A stretch of DNA of 64,000 nucleotides from JACCZX01 sp038216465 (GCA_038216465.1 JBBQQC010000001.1:434001-498000); one strand, 5' to 3'; numbered from the stretch's first letter, positions 46,365 through 56,482 are shown. Notes: a model not told the origin generated them from the letters alone. Program-made: numbers and translations.

Positions 46365-46763
46365 TCAAAAAACCAGCGTTCGCGTGCCCACGTTCATCGA
46401 GTCGGCGATCACGGTGGCGGCGCCGGCGTGATCGTCACATTCATCAATCAGCGCTTGATCGCGCGCGTGCTCGTGCATCGCCATCGCGCAGGCGAACAGC
46501 CGAACGCCCGCAGCTTTGACTTCGCGAATGAAATCGCCGACGGTTTTGGTGCGCGCCGCGTCGGTGTGCACGCCATCGGCGACGCCGGGCAACAGCCAGC
46601 GTACGGTGGTCGATGTGAAATGCATGTCGACCTCGATCTCGAGCGCCCGCGCGGCCAGCGCATACACAAACGGTGCCGCCGCCAACGCCGGCCGCTCGGG
46701 TCCGGCGGACCACAGCACGATGACGAGCTTGCCGGGGTTCGTGCTTGTTCGTTCAGTAGCCAC
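46365..46763 (-). CDS. DsrE-family protein
   Basis: A 132-residue cytoplasmic protein of the DsrE/DsrF-like fold, whose members carry sulfane sulfur on a cysteine or act as small sulfur-relay subunits. The strand-helix pattern KLVIVLWSAGPERPALAAAPFVYALAARALEIEVDMHFTSTTV and the conserved late motif GVRLFACAMAMHEHAR, with Cys92 in the position of the DsrE active cysteine, support this. Its start overlaps the upstream GcvH-like gene by 11 bases, so the two are co-translated. Confidence 0.8.
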   Translation of the reverse strand: MATERTSTNPGKLVIVLWSAGPERPALAAAPFVYALAARALEIEVDMHFTSTTVRWLLPGVADGVHTDAARTKTVGDFIREVKAAGVRLFACAMAMHEHARDQALIDECDDHAGAATVIADSMNVGTRTLVF

Positions 46764-47232
46764 GATTAGGGTCGATGTCGAAGTCTTCGGTGTAAAAATC
46801 GTCGATAGGCGGCACCAGCTTTTCGGCGAGCCGGGGCTGCAGCCATGCGCGATACGCGGTTACGTCCATCAATCCAGCTCGCTCGGCTTCGAGCGCGGTC
46901 GGCTCGACCAAAAAGAGCCACCCGGAGCCGTAAGCATCGGCGATGATCAAATGAATGTTATCGACCGCCGAGGCATTGGATTCGATGATCCGACACGACA
47001 ACGGCGCATGGATCGCCACTGCGGTCTTGCCGGTTTCCATCACGCCCAGCGAGCGATCGCGCTCGATCATGCTGCCCGCCGGTCGCGGCGTGAACAGCAT
47101 GAACTGTCCGTGCGATGACACCAAATGCGTGGCGCCGATGCGCGCGCGCCCGTCGGCACCGAAGCGCACCCACATGTCCTGCTCGGGTGCGTACAGCACG
47201 TCATCGGCGAGTTGGTCGAGCGGAGAAGTCAT
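46753..47232 (-). CDS. GcvH-like lipoyl-carrier protein
   Basis: A 159-residue protein with the fold and attachment motif of glycine-cleavage H protein: WVRFGADGRARIGATH, then SLGVMETGKTAVAIHAPLSCRIIESN, which aligns with the H-protein consensus G-x-V-E-S-V-K-A; Lys69 is in the lipoylation position. No gcvT or gcvP is in the window. The close link to a DsrE protein recalls lipoate-binding proteins of sulfur-oxidation (sHdr) systems, but here the partners are selenocysteine and formate dehydrogenase genes. The ATG at 47232 has AGGAG 12 bases upstream. It lies 40 bases downstream of tRNA-Sec. Confidence 0.82.
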   Translation of the reverse strand: MTSPLDQLADDVLYAPEQDMWVRFGADGRARIGATHLVSSHGQFMLFTPRPAGSMIERDRSLGVMETGKTAVAIHAPLSCRIIESNASAVDNIHLIIADAYGSGWLFLVEPTALEAERAGLMDVTAYRAWLQPRLAEKLVPPIDDFYTEDFDIDPNRGY

Positions 47233-47272
47233 TGCGTTCAGCAACTCCTAATGGCTAAGGACGACGACGTCG

Positions 47273-47368
47273 TGGCGGAAGAGTATGGGAGTCGAACCCA
47301 CCAGGGATTGCTGGCAACCCCTACCAGATTTGAAGTCTGGCCGGCCCACCGGGACACGACACTCTTCC
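47273..47368 (-). tRNA. selC: tRNA-Sec (anticodon UCA)
   Basis: A 96-base selenocysteine tRNA with encoded CCA. The eight-base acceptor arms are 47361-47368 and 47277-47284 (GGAAGAGT / ACTCTTCC), one pair longer than in normal tRNAs; the anticodon TCA is at 47331-47333 within ACTTCAAAT; a long variable arm (47301-47320) follows; and the T arm has GGTTCGACTCC. It lies 21 bases after the selB stop on the same strand, so it is probably cut from the selB transcript. Confidence 0.97.
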
Positions 47369-47389
47369 GTGCTGATGTCACAAAGGATC

Positions 47390-49294
47390 CTAAGCGCGCC
47401 ATGGATTCGCGCGCCTAACGAGATGATCGTCGCGCACTCTGCGCATGTAACCGACGCGGTCGAAAAACTCGAGAATCTGGATCGCCAGCTTGCGCCCGGT
47501 GGCGATCTGGTCGCGAAATTCGGCCGCGCGCGCTGCACCGTGGCGCTCGGCGACGGTGCCCGCGATGTCGGCCAGCTCGGCAATCGCGGTCGTCAGAAAA
47601 AAGTGGTCATGCGCAACCTGCGCCACCTCGCCGGTCCGCGCGACGGTCTTCAGCAAATGGCGCACTTCGACCTCGGGAATGCCCGTGTCGCGCGCGATAT
47701 CACGCACGCGCGGCGGATCAAACTTGCGATCATCGAGCAATGGCTTGATGCGCTCCCAACGTGCGCGCTGATCGCGGGCGAGCGCAGCCGTATGGGTCGG
47801 CAACGCGAGAAAGGCACCGCGGCGCTGCAGCGCTGACTGTTGCAGCAGCTCGTCGATCAGCACGCCGAACGCGTCGAGGTCGAGGGCCGGCGCGATCATG
47901 CGCCGCAATCTCTGCTGCTCGACACCGGGCATCTCGGGTTCGCGCTCGTGCGCAAGCCCGATCGCCGCGATCACCTCGTTGCCCAGGCGCTGCCAGTGGT
48001 CAGCCGCGATGGCGATGCCGGCCGCGACGCGTGCACCGCTGGCCTCGATCAACTCGTCTGATTCTTCGGCGCGCAGGTTCCAGCCCGAAGCAAGGCGCCG
48101 CAAGGGCACCGGTTCGCGATTGAGCCACGCGCGCAAGGAAGCGACCGGCGAACCATCGCGCAGCGCCGCCAGCAGTTGCAAGCGCGCAGCAGCGCGCCGC
48201 CCACGCCGCACCGCGGATCCGAGCGGCGCTACATCGAGCACCCGGCCGCCGCCGAGGGTGTGCTGCGCTGATGCGTCGCGAATCACAAAGCGGTCGCCGC
48301 GACACAGCGCGAGTGGACGATCGAGTGTCAGTGACACCAGCCGCGTCTCGCCCGGCTCGGCGCGCGCGGCATCGAGCACCGCAATGCGGGCCATCGCATC
48401 GGAAGTGCCGTGATGCAAATGCACTGTCGAAGCGCTGCTGATCGCCTTGGCGACACGCGACGACAGCGCGAGCGTCGCGTCGAAGCGCTCGGCGGCGTTC
48501 AACAGTGCCGGTTGCTGTACCCACATTCCCCGCTCGACCTGCGCCTTCTCGATTCCCGCCAAATTGAGAGCGCAGCGCTGACCGGCGACGCCGGTTGTGC
48601 TCGATTGGTCCTGCGTATGCATCGAGCGCACGCGTACGGTCAGCGTGCCGTGCGCGCCCGGCCCAACGGTGACCGACTCGCCGACCCGAATCGCACCGGC
48701 ATGCACCGTCCCCGTGACGACAGTTCCGATGCCCGCCAGCGTGAAGCATCGGTCGATCGCCATTCGAAAGTGTCCTGCCGTCGCGCGTGCGGCGCGGTTC
48801 GCGGTTTCTTTGAGCAGATGAGTGTGCAGCGCGTCGATCCCGTCGCCGGTCAGCGAAGACACCGCAAAGACCGGCCAGTGCGCGGCCGCGGTATTTCGCA
48901 CTCGCTCGGCCAGTTGACTGCGCACTTCGTCTACACGCTGTGCAGGCCCCGCGTCGATCTTGGTCAGTGCTACCGCACCGGCCTCGATTCCGAGCAGCAT
49001 CAGGATGTCCAGATGTTCGTCGGTCTGCGGCATCACGCCGTCATCGGCCGCAACCACCAACAAAGCGAAATCAATACCGGTGGCGCCGGCGAGCATCGTG
49101 TGAATAAATTTCTCGTGACCCGGGACGTCGACGAACCCCAACACGTCGTTGCCGGCGGGCACGTAGGCGTAGCCGAGTTCGATCGAAATGCCGCGCTTGA
49201 TTTCCTCGGGCAGGCGATCGGTGTCACGCCCCGTCAATCGCTTGATCAGCAGGGTCTTGCCGTGATCGATGTGGCCGGCGGTGCCGACGATCAT
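47390..49294 (-). CDS. selB: selenocysteine-specific elongation factor SelB
   Basis: SelB delivers Sec-tRNA(Sec) to ribosomes paused at UGA next to a SECIS hairpin. The 634-residue protein has the EF-Tu-like G domain (G1 GTAGHIDHGKTLLIKRL, RGISIELGYAY, VDVPGHEKFI, LTKIDAG), domains II-III and four C-terminal winged helices that bind SECIS RNA (for example FLLFDDRKFDPPRVRDIARDTGIPEVEVRHLLKTVARTGEVAQVAHDHFF). The ATG at 49294 overlaps the selA stop. tRNA-Sec follows 21 bases later. Confidence 0.96.
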   Translation of the reverse strand: MIVGTAGHIDHGKTLLIKRLTGRDTDRLPEEIKRGISIELGYAYVPAGNDVLGFVDVPGHEKFIHTMLAGATGIDFALLVVAADDGVMPQTDEHLDILMLLGIEAGAVALTKIDAGPAQRVDEVRSQLAERVRNTAAAHWPVFAVSSLTGDGIDALHTHLLKETANRAARATAGHFRMAIDRCFTLAGIGTVVTGTVHAGAIRVGESVTVGPGAHGTLTVRVRSMHTQDQSSTTGVAGQRCALNLAGIEKAQVERGMWVQQPALLNAAERFDATLALSSRVAKAISSASTVHLHHGTSDAMARIAVLDAARAEPGETRLVSLTLDRPLALCRGDRFVIRDASAQHTLGGGRVLDVAPLGSAVRRGRRAAARLQLLAALRDGSPVASLRAWLNREPVPLRRLASGWNLRAEESDELIEASGARVAAGIAIAADHWQRLGNEVIAAIGLAHEREPEMPGVEQQRLRRMIAPALDLDAFGVLIDELLQQSALQRRGAFLALPTHTAALARDQRARWERIKPLLDDRKFDPPRVRDIARDTGIPEVEVRHLLKTVARTGEVAQVAHDHFFLTTAIAELADIAGTVAERHGAARAAEFRDQIATGRKLAIQILEFFDRVGYMRRVRDDHLVRRANPWRA

Positions 49295-50760
49295 GGCGTG
49301 ACGGGCTGCTTCAGATTCTCGACGAACGCTGCTTCGTCTCTCTGCCACAGACAGCGCAGGTCGAGCCACAGCGCACCGTCGGCAATGCGTCCGATCACCG
49401 GAGTCGGCAATGCGCGCAAGCGGTCCTGCAGCCGTTCGATCGCGCGGCCGCTGACCTTGCTCGCCGGACGTAGTACCAGCGCGACCGACGGCAGCCGCTC
49501 GGCTGGCATGCTGCCGGACCCGATCTGACTGGCGCAGTCTTCAATCGCGACTGAAAATGTCGGCGCAATCGCAGCTCTCAGCGCACCCGACATTCGCTCG
49601 CACGCCGAGCGGATTTCCGGCTGTTTGCGTACCAACAGCGCAAGCGTCGGTAACCGCTGTTCGAGCCGATGTCCGCTGGCGTAAATTCGCAAAGTCGCTT
49701 CGAGCGCCGCCATCGTGAGTTTTGAGACGCGCAACGCACGCTTCAGCGGATCCTTCTTGATTCGTGCAACCGCTTCGCGCCGACCGACGATCAAACCAGC
49801 TTGCGGCCCTCCAAGCAGCTTGTCGCCCGAAAACGTCACGACGTCGGCACCGGCAGCGATCGAGGCCTGCGGCAACGGCTCTTTGGGCAAGCCGTACTGC
49901 GAAAGATCGACCAGCGCGCCGGCACCCAGATCGACCAGGTACGGCACGTGGTGTGCGTGCGCAATCTGCGCCAACGCGGAGTCGTCAACAACCGCCGTGA
50001 AACCGGTGATCGCATAGTTGGACCAGTGCGCCTTGACGATCAGCCCGGTCCTGGACCCGCATGCACCCTGATAGTCACTCGCGTGAGTGCGATTAGTGGT
50101 GCCGACCTCGACCAGCTTGCAGCCCGCCGCCTTCATGATGTCGGGCATGCGAAACGCGCCGCCGATTTCGATCAGCTCACCGCGCGAAATGATCGCTTCC
50201 TTGCGCGCGGCAAGCGCTTTCAGCGATAGCAGCACCGCGGCTGCATTGTTGTTGACCACTGTCGCGGCCTCGGCACCGGTCAGCTCGCACAACAAGTCTT
50301 CGACGATACGGTCCCTGTCGCCGCGACCTCCGCTCGCCACGTCATATTCGAGCGCCGTATAGCTTCGCATTGCGACCCCGACGGCGGCAATCACCTCATC
50401 ACCCAGCAGCGCCCGGCCGAGGTTCGTATGAAGCACCGTGCCGCTCAGATTGAACACGGGCCGTAGCCTGGGTGCGCTCGCCTGCGACAGGCGGCCTCGC
50501 ACCTGCGCAATCAACGTGCTCACATCCGGAACCGCGGCACCGGCCACGATGGCGGCACGGGTTTCGGCAAGCACCGCCTGCACTGCACGTTTGACTTGCA
50601 GTGCTCCGTACTCAGCGGCGGCTGCGTTCAAATGCGGCGACGCGAGCAGACGGTCGACAGCCGGCAGGCGAGCCGCTGCAGCGGGCGAAGCGTTGGATTT
50701 TGATCCCCCTGCCTTGCCCTCGCTTGATTCGCCCGCACCGGGCAGAGTCAAGTTAGGCAT
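49291..50760 (-). CDS. selA: L-seryl-tRNA(Sec) selenium transferase SelA
   Basis: SelA converts seryl-tRNA(Sec) to selenocysteinyl-tRNA(Sec) with selenophosphate. The 489-residue PLP enzyme has the N-terminal tRNA-binding domain (LPAVDRLLASPHLNAAAAEYG), VFNLSGTVLHTNLGRALLG, the PLP-lysine motif VTFSGDKLLGGPQAGLIVG and the LDLRCLW end. The N-terminus carries an extra 25 residues rich in Gly/Ser/Lys. It begins two bases after fdhE and is coupled to selB. selD, the source of selenophosphate, is not in the window. Confidence 0.96.
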   Translation of the reverse strand: MPNLTLPGAGESSEGKAGGSKSNASPAAAARLPAVDRLLASPHLNAAAAEYGALQVKRAVQAVLAETRAAIVAGAAVPDVSTLIAQVRGRLSQASAPRLRPVFNLSGTVLHTNLGRALLGDEVIAAVGVAMRSYTALEYDVASGGRGDRDRIVEDLLCELTGAEAATVVNNNAAAVLLSLKALAARKEAIISRGELIEIGGAFRMPDIMKAAGCKLVEVGTTNRTHASDYQGACGSRTGLIVKAHWSNYAITGFTAVVDDSALAQIAHAHHVPYLVDLGAGALVDLSQYGLPKEPLPQASIAAGADVVTFSGDKLLGGPQAGLIVGRREAVARIKKDPLKRALRVSKLTMAALEATLRIYASGHRLEQRLPTLALLVRKQPEIRSACERMSGALRAAIAPTFSVAIEDCASQIGSGSMPAERLPSVALVLRPASKVSGRAIERLQDRLRALPTPVIGRIADGALWLDLRCLWQRDEAAFVENLKQPVTP

Positions 50761-50762
50761 CG

Positions 50763-51689
50763 CTACGACGTGCCGGGATGAAACAGCAGATTCGGACCCG
50801 AGCGCGCGTAGCCCTGTTCATCGACCAGCAGGTCGAGCGCCAGCGTTGCCAGATCATCGGCAGTCGGATCAAGCTGCGGATCTTTTTCTTGGTAGAAGAT
50901 TTTCAGATAGCTCTTGCATTCATCGCAGGTCTCGGCCCGCGCAGCTGACTCCCTCTTCGAATCACCATCCGATTCAAGCACCAGATACTTGACGCCTTTC
51001 TCGGTATCGCACGACGTGCATTGGATGCGCGACACGTTCCATTCGGTTGCACACAGCGAACACACCAGGTAGCGCAGATTGGCCTGCTCGCCGCCGATGC
51101 GCAGGACGCTTGCTACCGGCCGCGATGCACACACCGGACAGATGCCCGCGATGTCGCAATGCTCGACGTATGCCACGTCTAGCGTGGCCGCAAGCCGCAT
51201 GAAATATGTCTGCAAAGCGGCGCCCACAAACGGCACCAGCGCTGCTTCTTTGTCGAGCGAGGTGCCGGCCAGAACGCGGTCGGCCAGCGATTCTTGCCCG
51301 GTCGCGTCGAGTGTTTCAAGCGACATCAGCGCGGCCTGCACTCCGTTGGTCGATTGGGCGCGCACGCTGTTGACGATATCGGCAAGATCGGCGCGCCATT
51401 GCGGCGAGCGCTGGTGCGATTGCGCCGACAACGGCGGCATTCCGTACTCGCGGCTCGCGGTTAGCGCCGCGTCGGGCACGGCTGGCGCAGCGCGCTTCGT
51501 CAGCGCCAATTGCTGCGCTCGCGCAACCTTGGCCATCAACTGTAGATACCCCGACATGGCATTGCCAGCAGCCACACTTTCAAAGCGGGCGGCGCGCTCG
51601 GCAAAGATATCGAATCGCACCGGCAACACGACGCGCGCCGTCTTGCGCACGCGATCGAGACTGCCATCGGTGATGATCGGGGTCGCCAT
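50763..51689 (-). CDS. fdhE: formate dehydrogenase accessory protein FdhE
   Basis: FdhE is a cytoplasmic factor needed to mature and export respiratory formate dehydrogenases. The 308-residue protein has the four iron-binding CxxC pairs characteristic of the family (CPVC, CSLC, CTSC, CDEC) in its C-terminal half, and the segment CDIAGICPVCASRPVASVLRIGG. The ATG at 51689 is preferred over in-frame ATG 51752, which runs into the end of the upstream gene. It sits between the structural genes fdnGHI and selA. Confidence 0.93.
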   Translation of the reverse strand: MATPIITDGSLDRVRKTARVVLPVRFDIFAERAARFESVAAGNAMSGYLQLMAKVARAQQLALTKRAAPAVPDAALTASREYGMPPLSAQSHQRSPQWRADLADIVNSVRAQSTNGVQAALMSLETLDATGQESLADRVLAGTSLDKEAALVPFVGAALQTYFMRLAATLDVAYVEHCDIAGICPVCASRPVASVLRIGGEQANLRYLVCSLCATEWNVSRIQCTSCDTEKGVKYLVLESDGDSKRESAARAETCDECKSYLKIFYQEKDPQLDPTADDLATLALDLLVDEQGYARSGPNLLFHPGTS

Positions 51690-51765
51690 CGTTCGAGTAT
51701 GAAGCAAAAGCGGCCGGGGGTGACCCGAGCCGCTCTCTTGCGTAGCCGACAAGGTCGGTGAGGAG

Positions 51766-52410
51766 TTACTCCGCGCCGCCGCCCGTCATGCGCCGATACC
51801 ACAGCGGGTGGTGATGGCGTGCCCAGTTGTGCGAAACATAACCGCGCGTCATCGCGCGCAGCGCGCCGGCCACCCAGAACACGCCCGCATAGATGTGCAC
51901 GATGATCGCGAGGATCAGGATGAACGCCGAGGTCGCGTGCACCACCGCCGCAACGCGGATCACGTTGATCGCAAACGCGTCTGCGAAGTACGGGCGCCAG
52001 ATGATGAACCCCGAGACGATCATCAACACCATCGTAATCACCGTGGTCCAGAACACCCACTTCTGCCCGATGTTGTACTTATCGATTGCGGGCAGGTCGT
52101 GATCTCGGTTCTCGATGAAATCGGGCAGCCGCTTGCTCCACTCGCGGTCGTACGGCTGGATCTTGTTATCGGCCCAGTACCGCATCGCCATCAAGCAAAA
52201 CAGAACGAACATCAGCACGCCCAGGAACGGATGCAGGATGCGCGCCCAGCTGCCTCCTCCCAGCAACGCACTCAGGAACCAGAACGCCGGGTGAAAAAAC
52301 GCAAGCCCCGAGGCCGCCAGCAAGATGAACAGAATCGCTACCGCCCAATGATTGAGGCGCTCGTTGGCGTCGTAGCGACGAATCTCTCCGCTTCTCATCA
52401 CGACTGCCAT
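51766..52410 (-). CDS. fdnI: formate dehydrogenase cytochrome b subunit (gamma)
   Basis: The integral membrane subunit that passes electrons from FdnH to quinone. Its 214 residues hold four helices and the haem-binding histidines expected of the family (NERLNHWAVAILFILLAASG near the start, LHPFLGVLMFVLF, and VVHATSAFILILAIIVHIYAGVFW). The conserved start RRYDANERLNHW is intact. Its first codon overlaps the stop of fdnH. Confidence 0.94.
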   Translation of the reverse strand: MAVVMRSGEIRRYDANERLNHWAVAILFILLAASGLAFFHPAFWFLSALLGGGSWARILHPFLGVLMFVLFCLMAMRYWADNKIQPYDREWSKRLPDFIENRDHDLPAIDKYNIGQKWVFWTTVITMVLMIVSGFIIWRPYFADAFAINVIRVAAVVHATSAFILILAIIVHIYAGVFWVAGALRAMTRGYVSHNWARHHHPLWYRRMTGGGAE

Positions 52411-53318
52411 TAGACCTCCCCGTCGTGACGAGTCGCCGGGCGTCCGCTCGAGTCCGCCGACTCGTCAACTTCCTTCGGCCCGCGCGTGACGTAATGGAAG
52501 AAAGCTCCCAGCGCGGCAATGCCCAACGTAAGCGCCATTAACGGCTTCGCGATGCCCTTCCATAAACTAACCCACGGGCTGATCGTGGGATCGGTCGGAA
52601 GGTTGTGGTACAGCCCCGGCCGGTCTGCATGTTGCAGCACGTACATCACGTGCGTGCCGCCGACGCCCTGCGGGTTGTAGAGCCCCGCCTGCTGAAAGCC
52701 GCGCTCGTTCAGATCGCGAACCCTTTTCTCGCCGCGCGCAACCATGTCGACTTTCGAGCCGAATTGCAGCGCACCGGTCGGACACGTCTTGACGCATGCC
52801 GGCGCCAGACCAACTGCAATCCGATCCGAGCATAGCGAGCACTTGTACGCCTTGTTGTCCTTCTTGCTGATGCGTGGAATATTGAAAGGACAGCCGGCGA
52901 TGCAGTAACCGCACCCGATGCAGTTCTCGGAAATGAAGTCGACGATGCCGTTTGCATACTTGACGATCGCGCCCGGCGCCGGACAGGCCTTCAGGCACCC
53001 GGGATCCTCGCAATGCATGCAGCCGTCTTTTCGGATCAGCCATTCCATCGAACCGTCGTCGCGCGCGATTTCGGAAAATCGCATCACGGTCCACGACTGG
53101 TCGGTCAGATCGATCGGGTTGTCGTAAATGCCGACCGTGGTGCCGATATCGTCGCGCAGATCGTTCCACTGCATGCACGCGACCTGGCACGCCTTGCAGC
53201 CGATGCACTTAGAAATATCGATCAGCTTCGCGACTTCCTGCTCCGCAATGCGAACCTGCGGAGTCGCCGTCGTGGTGGCCGAACGCTTTTGAATATCGAG
53301 TGATTGCATAGATGGCAT
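52410..53318 (-). CDS. fdnH: formate dehydrogenase iron-sulfur subunit (beta)
   Basis: A 302-residue electron-transfer subunit with four [4Fe-4S] motifs: [53 protein letters not shown] and [24 protein letters not shown] single C-terminal helix ([21 protein letters not shown]) anchors it, as in E. coli FdnH. Other features match the class, such as [10 protein letters not shown] and the [13 protein letters not shown] loop. It begins 10 bases after fdnG ends. Confidence 0.96.
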   Translation of the reverse strand: MPSMQSLDIQKRSATTTATPQVRIAEQEVAKLIDISKCIGCKACQVACMQWNDLRDDIGTTVGIYDNPIDLTDQSWTVMRFSEIARDDGSMEWLIRKDGCMHCEDPGCLKACPAPGAIVKYANGIVDFISENCIGCGYCIAGCPFNIPRISKKDNKAYKCSLCSDRIAVGLAPACVKTCPTGALQFGSKVDMVARGEKRVRDLNERGFQQAGLYNPQGVGGTHVMYVLQHADRPGLYHNLPTDPTISPWVSLWKGIAKPLMALTLGIAALGAFFHYVTRGPKEVDESADSSGRPATRHDGEV

Positions 53319-53327
53319 GGTGTGCTC

Positions 53328-56300
53328 CTACGCTTTCTCGATGTTGACCAGGAACGCCTTGAACTCCGGCGCCTGCGAATTCGCGTCGCCAACATATGGT
53401 GTCAGGGTATTGGTCAGATAGCCGGTTTTGGCGAGCCCCACGAAGCCCCAGTGAATCGGCACCCCCACCGTGTACACCTCCTTGCCGTTGCAAGTCAGAT
53501 CAGCCACGCGCCGGGTGACGACTGCCTTGGCCTTGATCTCACCGCGATTGCTACGCACCTTGACCCAATCACCGTCAGCGACTCCCTTTGCTTTCGCCAA
53601 CTTTTCGCCAATCTCGACGAACTGTTGCGGCTGAATAATCGCGTTGGACTCCACGTTCTTGGTCCAGTACTGCATGTGCTCGGTAAGGCGGTAGGTCGTG
53701 GCAGCGTACGGGAATTCATCGGCCTTGCCGAACGATTCCATATCGCCCTTGAACACTCTTGCGGCCGGGTTGCTGATGACCTTCGGGTGCAGCGGGTTGG
53801 TGCCGATCGGCGTTTCGAACGGCTCGTAGTGCTCGGGGAACGGGCCCTCGTTCAGCGCAGGCGCAAACAATCGCGCCACGCCTTCATTGGTCATGATGAA
53901 CGGCCCGGCGCCGCTGTCGGGTCCGAGTGTCGGCGCGATATCGGGAACATCGATACCGACCCACTTGGTGCCGTCCCAGCGAATGCCGCCGCGCTTGGCA
54001 TCCCACGGCTTGCCGTTCAAGTCAGCCCCGGCACGGTTGTACAACACGCGCCGATTGGCCGGCCATGAGTAGCCCCATGTCAGGTAATTGCCGAGACCGC
54101 CCGGGTCGTTCGAGTCGCGCCGCCCGGTCAGATTGCCGGCTTGCGACCATGAACCGCAATACAGCCAGTTACCGCACGCGGTCGAGCCGTCATCCTGCAA
54201 CAGGCCAAAGCCCGCGAGCTGCTCGCCAGCCTTGACCAGGGTCTTGGTCTTGTCTTTCGGATCGACCACATCGGTCAATGCGCGGCCGCTGATTTCGCGC
54301 AGCAACTCTTCGGCGCTCGGCAGATTGGGATTGGCATAGTTCCAGGTGGCCTTCATGATCGGCTCGGGATTCTTGCCGCCGTCTTTCGCATACATCTCGC
54401 GCAGCTTGATGAACAAGCTGCCGATGATTTCGCTATCACCCCTGGCTTCGCCCGGCGGGTCGGCCGCCGCCCAGTGCCACTGCGCCACCCGGCCCGAACT
54501 CGTAAATGTGCCCGCTTCCTCGGCGAAGCAGACGGCCGGCAAGCGGATCACTTCGGTCTTGATGTCTTCGGACTTAACGTTGTTTTCGGCGCCGTAGTTT
54601 TTCCAGAACTCGCCGGTCTCGGTGCGCAGCGGGTCGATGATGACCAGATACTTCAGCTTCGACAATGCAGCGCTGACTTTTTTCTTGTTCGGCAACGCCG
54701 CCAGCGGATTCATGCCCTGCGAGATGAAGCCGTTCATCCGGCCCTGATACATCCGCTCGAAAATCGCGAGCGCGTCGTAGGCGCCGTCGCGTTTGGGTAC
54801 AAGGTCGTACGCGTAATCGTTCTCCTTGGTGGCGTTGTCGCCGAACCAGGCTTTTTGCAGACTGACGTGCCACTTCGAGAAGTTCTGCGGATAGTTCATC
54901 TGATTCGGCCGCAGAGCCTTCGGCGTACGCGCGGCGGTGTACTTCTCGCGCGTGTCGTCGGCGTCGGTCGGCGCCGACAGATAACCCGGCAGTACCTCGG
55001 AGTACGCGCACATATCGGTAATGCCCTGCACGTTCGCGTGCCCGCGCAGTGCGTTGACGCCGCCGCCCGCGCGGCCCATGTTGCCGAGCAGCAACTGGAT
55101 CATCGCCATCGTGCGGATGTTCTGCGAACCGACCGTATGCTGCGTCCAGCCGAGCGCGTACAGAATCGTCATCACGCGGGCCGGCACCGCAGTCGAACCG
55201 ATTAGCTCGCACACCTGCTGAAACTTATCCTTCGGCGTGCCGCAGATGTTGTTGACTACGTCGGGCGTGTAGCGCGAAAAATGCGCCTTCATCAGTTGGT
55301 ACACGCAGCGCGGATTCTGCAGCGTCTCATCGACCATCGCGTAGCCGTCGGCCCCGATCTGGTAGCCCCAGCTGGTCTTGTCGTAGGTGCGCTTGTCGGC
55401 GTCGTAGCCCGAGAAGTAGCCGTCGTTGAATGCGAACTCGTCCTTGATCAGGAACGGGGCGTTGGTATACGCCTTCACGTACTCCTGATGAATCTTGTTG
55501 TTCGACAGCAGGTAGTTGATCACCCCGCCGAGAAACGCGATGTCGGTGCCGACCCTCAGCGGCGCGTAAAGATCGGCGATCGCCGCCGAGCGCGTAAAGC
55601 GCGGGTCAACAACGATCAGCTTGGCCTTGCGGTGCTCGAGCGCTTCGGTCACCCACTTGAAGCCGCAAGGATGCGCTTCGGCGGCGTTGCCGCCCATGAC
55701 GATTGCGAGGTCGGTGTTCTTGATGTCCACCCAGTGGTTGGTCATCGCACCTCTGCCAAATGTCGGGCCCAGACTGGACACCGTTGGCGCGTGTCATATT
55801 CGCGCCTGGGTATCGAGCGCGACCATCCCGAGCGCGCGTGCCACCTTTACCGACAGATAACCCGGCTCGTTCGATACCGCGCTCGAAATCAAAAAGCCGG
55901 TCGTGTTCCAGCGGTTGACCGTGACACCCTTGTCGTTGGTCTCGACAAAATTGGCGTCGCGATCGGCCTTCATGTGCTTGGCCACGCGCGTGAGTGCGTC
56001 GTCCCATGAAATGCGCTTCCACTCGGTCGCGCCGGCCTCGCGCACTTCGGGATAAATAACGCGGTTCGGCGAGTGCACCATGTCGAGCAGCGCCGCGCCC
56101 TTCGGGCACAGCGTGCCGCGGTTCACCGGATGATCGGGATCGCCCTCGATGTGGATGATGTTGGTCTTGGTGTTCTTCTCTTTGTTGCCGCGGGTGTACA
56201 TGATGACGCCGCAGCTGACCGAGCAGTACGGACACGTGCCTCTTGTCTCGGTGGTTTGCGCAAGCTTAAAAGCACGCACCTCGGCGAGCGCGAGCTGCGG

Positions 56301-56390
56301 CGAAAAGCCGAGCCCCACTGCCGATGACGTACCCAATCCCGTCGCACAAATTCTAAAGAACTGGCGTCGACTTAGCGGTGCGTTCATCAA
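53328..56390 (-). CDS. fdnG: selenocysteine-containing formate dehydrogenase alpha subunit (UGA recoded)
   Basis: The molybdopterin catalytic subunit of respiratory formate dehydrogenase, 1020 residues when the in-frame UGA at 55794-55796 (codon 199) is read as selenocysteine. The two halves share one frame, and the junction LDTQARI-U-HAPTVSSLGPTFGRGAMTNHWVDIKN matches E. coli FdnG (ARV-U-HGPTV). The N-terminus has a Tat signal (SRRQFF, Arg8-Arg9) and the [4Fe-4S] motif CPYCSVSCGVIMYTRGN...TLCPKGA. It lies upstream of fdnH, fdnI, fdhE and the sel genes. A naive gene caller would split it in two. Confidence 0.97.
55755..55796 (-). promoter_or_regulatory. bacterial SECIS hairpin with UGA(Sec) codon
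   Basis: Reading the minus strand from the UGA at 55796, a lower stem GCCAA (55888-like position: 55788... in mRNA sense 55788-55784) pairs with UUGGC (55759-55755), and an upper stem GUCC / GGGC closes an AGUCU loop at about 55775-55771. The same AGUCU loop caps the SECIS of E. coli fdnG. SelB would bind this hairpin to recode the UGA. Confidence 0.85.
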
Positions 56391-56482
56391 ATCTCCCGTT
56401 ATTGGTGCTATCGCACTCTCTCGGATGTGGCCTACGCAAAGACTTCACGGAGCCTTCAGCAAGCACTGCTACACATGCATAA

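Noticed and set aside
55794..55796. Apparent stop codon or split gene within fdnG
   Set aside because: Both halves are in the same frame, the surrounding residues match the selenocysteine site of FdnG, and a SECIS hairpin, tRNA-Sec, selA and selB are present. It is recoded UGA, not a pseudogene.
55281..56009. A 242-codon plus-strand frame antisense to fdnG
   Set aside because: It overlaps both sides of the UGA region of a real gene and has no family features.
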